DNA of 64,000 nucleotides from Castor canadensis (Eukaryota > Chordata > Mammalia > Rodentia > Castoridae), in NCBI RefSeq assembly GCF_047511655.1, contig NC_133389.1, positions 38,547,295 through 38,611,294 on the forward strand. Direction: 5' to 3'. The position numbers and the translations under genes are program-made. Within the stretch, counting starts at the first letter, position 1, and each line of letters begins with the position of its first letter. The notes below the pieces were generated by a model. The model was not told the origin of the DNA. It did no database searches and worked only from the letters and a program-made list of their open reading frames with translations. Below, piece by piece: positions 60,600 to 64,000 of the stretch.

Positions 60600-60880
60600 C
60601 TAGGAACAGTTCCTGGAAAGGTGACCAATGACTTTCATGTTGCATTAGACTCAGCCAATCACTGTCCTTCACAGGTATCCTTCCTGGATATGACATTTAC
60701 CTGGTTTGCTTCTTTCTTTTTGGTTATTGCTTCCTAGCTTCCTTTGCTGATTCCTCATCTTTAACCTTTAAATTTCCTTAGACCTCATATCTCCATTTAC
60801 CCACACTTTTGTAGTCACCGACTCATCTAGTCTCAAGGCTTTCAATATCATCCATAATCAGGTCTTCTGTCCCTAACCTT
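60600..60880 (+). mobile_element. Possible LINE-2 ORF2 remnant
   Basis: The order CTTTGCTGATTCCTCATC, CATATCTCCATTTACCC and CATCTAGTCTCAAGGCTTTC resembles the L2 reverse-transcriptase region. It is strongly decayed. Confidence 0.4.
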
Positions 60881-62029
60881 CACCAAAGTTGTTTCTCTGC
60901 CAGTGGTTTGCTTGCTCAGCAATGGCACAGTCTCCATTTTTGGAAAGTTGTCCTTATTTAGAAGAGTATTATATAATCTAATTTAGGAAAGTTTTGTTTC
61001 TGGTCTTATTTTTACTAATCCAGCTTGACCCAGATATGATGAATTCTTAATACTACACATAATAAACCAATTTTAAAGCTAAATTGATCAAGAGGACTTA
61101 CCCTACACACCGTACTATGACCATAATTCCATTAAATGTGAATAATACTGGCAGAATTTGGAAGACTAACTATGAATTTGAAAGAAATTATGTAAATATT
61201 AGCCCATACACTTTTAACCAGACACAAGATTTTCAGCACAATAATTTCTGATATAAATTAATAAAGTCTTTTGGTCCTTCCTTATTCATCAAATTTACTG
61301 ATAACATAGAGAATAAAATCTAATAGTATATTCTAACTTGGAAAAAGTATAATAGTAACTATTTTAGACTCAGCCATTGATTAACAGGTATGCTTAATTC
61401 ATTCATTCGATTTTCACTCAGTCTTCCATGCTTCAGAGTATTTTCAGTCTAGGAACTAAGATGCCATGCATGGATCATGGCACTAACTGGCAAGTCATTG
61501 TGGAGCCTTGGAACTTGCATGCGTGCTCCTTGTATGTGGCTTAATGAAGATGAGCCCGTAAGCCGTGACTCCCCTGCTGAGGAGTGTCCGTTCAGGAGGC
61601 AGCATTCTATTCGATGGCACACAAGTCATGAGTAGAAAAACCCATGTCATGGATCATGCAAATTATTTACAGCTTCTATAACCTTTGGTGGCATCTCCCT
61701 ATGCCCTGGTGAGGTTTTTGAGACCTAAACCTATACTCTAGCAATCCACTGGGTGCTGCTAATCATAAAGTCCCCCTCACACAGGTGATCCAAGTGACTG
61801 TCATTACACAAGGAAAAACTTTTACATTACACCCAAGAACAGAGTGTTCCTGAGAATAATGTAGGAAACTACTTAGATCCTGTATGTCACCGTTCAGTAA
61901 CATATCAAATTCACCCCCACACACCATGACCCACAATATTTTGGAAATACTCAATCCATTTTAAAAAGACCTATTCCTTTCTGAAAAGTTCAGTCATCAT
62001 GTTTGATATACTTCATTTAAAACAATCCT

Positions 62030-62114
62030 TTTTTCGTGGTACTGGGGGGTTGAACTCAGGGCTTCACCTTTGCTAGGCGGGCATACTTCCACTTGACCAT
62101 TCCACCAGCCCACA
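62030..62114 (-). mobile_element. ID-like SINE
   Basis: Reversed ID: GGTACTGGGGGGTTGAACTC, TTTGCTAGGCGGGCATACTT, CATTCCACCAGCCC. Confidence 0.78.
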
Positions 62115-62522
62115 ATCCCTATCTTAAAACAGAAAATAGAGACAAACTGGTCTCTAAACTTAAATCAGAACCTGGAAAAGGCTGTCATTACTATTAAAAC
62201 CAATTAAACAAACAGAGGGAGATGAGAAGTGTCCTTTTTATAACTCATCCCTCAGGAAAAGACCTCTTTATCTGGGCCCTTTATGCCATCTGTGGGAGTG
62301 AGAGGTGAAACACACAGCAGAGGGCTTGGGTTCACCTTCCTATCAGGTAGGAGGCTGCTGGTTGGCTGTGTGTGACATCTCTTGACAGTGAGTGACACGG
62401 CTGGGGAAGTGAGATGTCCCCACAGGTCACCTTTGGAGTAAGCCTATAGCCAGACTCAACAGCAAACCAGGTTCTCTGCCCCACGGTTTGTTGGAATGTA
62501 CTAAGAAAGGAGTTTTATTTAC

Positions 62523-62795
62523 CAGTCACCCTGTCCTTAGCGAGCTTGTCCTCTTTCTCCTCCCTCTCCAACGTGCTGCTGGAGGATGAGATGCTGGAGG
62601 CAGAGCAGTTGTCTCTCTCATTCACCTCCTCGTTCTGCCTCTCTTTTTCACTGAGGGAAGCTCTGTCTTCTGGTTCTGGCTCCAGTGTCCGATCCTCTTC
62701 CCTCTCTGCTCCTCCTGGGGCCAAGGCTAGGTCCTGGCTGGCTTCATCAGCAACCTGCTCGGCCTCTGGTTCAGGCTTAGGATCCCCAGAACTCA
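62523..62795 (-). CDS. FHOD3: FHOD3 exon A: acidic/serine-rich linker before FH1
   Basis: This exon of 273 bases starts after an acceptor ending CTAG and ends at donor gtaaat. Its first two bases finish a codon begun upstream and its last base begins a Gly codon completed in the next exon. It encodes SSGDPKPEPEAEQ, a Glu/Asp-rich stretch, then ASLSEKERQNEEVNERDNC and a serine run leading to TLEREEKEDKL. These match the FHOD3 linker between the DID/coiled-coil half and FH1. The segment is low complexity and probably disordered. The Glu-rich part seems shorter than in human as I remember it, which is normal variation in such tracts. The acceptor choice is less certain than the donor because the flanking bases could also read as coding. 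Confidence 0.88.
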
Positions 62796-64000
62796 CTAGT
62801 GGAAACAAGAGTAGAGATTACAGTGACAACAGGGAGTTCTTAGGGGTTCATAAGATGTGAGGATGGAGGTGACATTAATTGCTCTGTGTTGGGTGGAAGT
62901 CTAAAGATGGGCCCAAGATTCCTATTCCATGGTTACTCAGTCAAATACTAATGCATGTGCCTCTGTGAAGAGATTATGCAGATGACCTGAAAATCCCAAG
63001 TTAGTCAACTTTGAAATATGGAGATTAATTAGGTGGGTGTTTTACCATCAGAGATTTCCAGTTAGCTACAGAAAAGGCAGCATAAGCATCCCTCACATAC
63101 TGCTGGCTTTCAAGATGAAGGAGATCAAGTGATAGGAATGTGGGTAGCCTCTGGAAGCTGAACCGTGGCTTCCAGAGGAGAATGAACCCTGGCTGAGAGG
63201 CAAAAAGGAATGGAAACCTCACTTTTTCAAGTACAAGGAGCTGGGTTCTGCCCATACCCTGAGTGAGCCTGAAGGTGGACTCTTCCAGGACCTTCTGATC
63301 AGAGCCCAGCTGACTATAAGCCTGATTATAGCCTCATGACAACCAGGGCTCAACTCTAGCTCAAACACGCAGGACTTCTGACCTACAGAAACTGTGAGAT
63401 AATCAATGGGTGCTCTTTTCAATCACTACATTTGTGGTAACTTGTTATGCAGCAATAGAAAATAAATACATACTCCTTTTGCCTCTCTGAGGAAAAAGCA
63501 AAAAAATCTCAAGTGTGTCAAGTTGAAAAGCAGTAGTAGCCTAATGTTTTCTGAAATCAGTGGCTAAACCAGTGAGGCCTATTACCTTTTGCCTGGATTA
63601 TGTTTGCTTATGATGTGAAATTAGTCCATGGTTTCGGAACTTATTTAAGAGTCACTCGTGGGCACGGGACTATTTGTAAACCTATCAAACCTGGAGATTT
63701 GATGCTTACTGAGATAAAATGCTCAAGTTCTTATGTGCTGCTCCAGGGAGCAGACATGGCTTAGGCTGGTTTATGCATGTTTTTGCTGAGCAAAGCTCAC
63801 ACTTGAGAGTTTTGGATGGGTAGAAAAATGATTGAGAATACAAAAACCTCTGAGTCAACTGCCTCATGTATAGGCCAGAGAAGGATCAGTCGTTCTTGAG
63901 GGTTTCACCTCTATCTGGACAAGGCAACATGGCTGAAATCCTGGCAGACACTCCAGGAGTGTGTGCTGGCGCCCTACACATATGCTGCTCAAAGTGATAA
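62796..64000 (-). other. FHOD3: FHOD3 intron upstream of exon A (partial)
   Basis: About half is an old LTR (62880-63472). No further FHOD3 exon is recognisable to the window end; the preceding exon lies outside. Confidence 0.75.
62880..63472 (+). mobile_element. Old MaLR/MLT1-like LTR
   Basis: GGGCCCAAGATTCCTATTCC, TGTGAAGAGATTATGCAGAT, GGACTTCTGACCTACAGAAA, and the end TTGTTATGCAGCAATAGAAA with ATAAATACA are in the order of an old mammalian LTR. Plus orientation, antisense to FHOD3. Confidence 0.7.

Larger units (their letters stand above)
59438..62522 (-). other. FHOD3: FHOD3 intron A-B (3.1 kb)
   Basis: Donor gtaaat, acceptor TTCAG. It holds the second copy of the lineage repeat, an L2-like stretch and an ID fragment. 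The rest shows nothing recognisable. Confidence 0.88.
4115..62795 (-). other. FHOD3: FHOD3 gene, 3' part (12 exons, last ~870 codons)
   Basis: Twelve minus-strand exons join into one uninterrupted reading frame that I recognise as the formin FHOD3. All introns are GT-AG and every phase matches across the joins. The family nucleates and bundles actin filaments; FHOD3 is known for sarcomere organisation in striated muscle. FHOD1 is the close paralogue, but the linker sequence, the T(D/E)5XE microexon and the long introns fit FHOD3 (the FHOD1 gene is compact). The order in the protein is acidic linker, FH1, FH2, microexon, DAD. The N-terminal GTPase-binding and DID region, roughly 560 residues from my memory of the human protein, is outside the window. 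The low-coordinate limit is the estimated polyadenylation site and is approximate. Confidence 0.95.

Noticed and set aside
62796..64000. A further upstream FHOD3 exon
   Set aside because: No frame gives recognisable FHOD3 sequence with splice sites; half of the stretch is an LTR.
1..64000. CRISPR arrays, operons, ribosome binding sites, phage or plasmid features
   Set aside because: The window is vertebrate nuclear DNA with spliced genes and SINEs; no regularly spaced repeats or bacterial signals were seen.

Overview
The window is vertebrate nuclear DNA from a rodent-like mammal. It shows one large split gene with GT-AG introns and many tRNA-Ala-type ID elements, B1-like SINEs and B1/ID composites, plus MIR, LINE-1, LINE-2, MaLR LTRs and DNA-transposon fossils. 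The look of the composite SINEs suggests a castorimorph such as beaver, but that is a judgement from memory and not proven.

The only protein-coding gene I can support is the 3' part of FHOD3 (formin homology 2 domain containing 3), on the minus strand. Twelve exons run from about 62.8 kb down to the stop codon at 4628-4630. They join in frame with consensus splice sites and encode the last ~870 residues: an acidic/serine-rich linker, the FH1 proline runs, the whole FH2 actin-assembly domain, a muscle-type 8-residue microexon (TDDEDEVE, the T(D/E)5XE casein kinase 2 motif), and the C-terminal DAD autoinhibitory segment with its basic ROCK-site tail. The N-terminal GBD/DID half lies beyond the high-coordinate end. 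A single AATAAA on the minus strand about 480 bases past the stop marks the probable 3' end.

Layout: 1-4.1 kb is downstream flank with repeats; 4.1-4.7 kb the last exon and 3' UTR; 4.7-15.8 kb a large intron with a solo LTR and a fresh ID element; 15.8-38.2 kb the DAD, microexon and most FH2 exons; 38.2-46.8 kb an L1-rich intron with a nested insertion; 46.8-58.6 kb a large intron with an MLT1 LTR, a purine tract and two 5S rRNA-derived fragments; 58.6-62.8 kb the FH1 and linker exons; then part of the next intron with another LTR.

Most worth a second look: the microexon with a TGCATG (RBFOX) motif 115 bases downstream; two 3'-truncated, tailless 5S rRNA retro-copies on opposite strands 1.6 kb apart; an L1 tail nested in an older L1 with target-site duplication; a perfect 15-base duplication around an ID element; and an apparently lineage-specific repeat present twice in opposite orientation. 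I found no evidence for an undescribed biological system.
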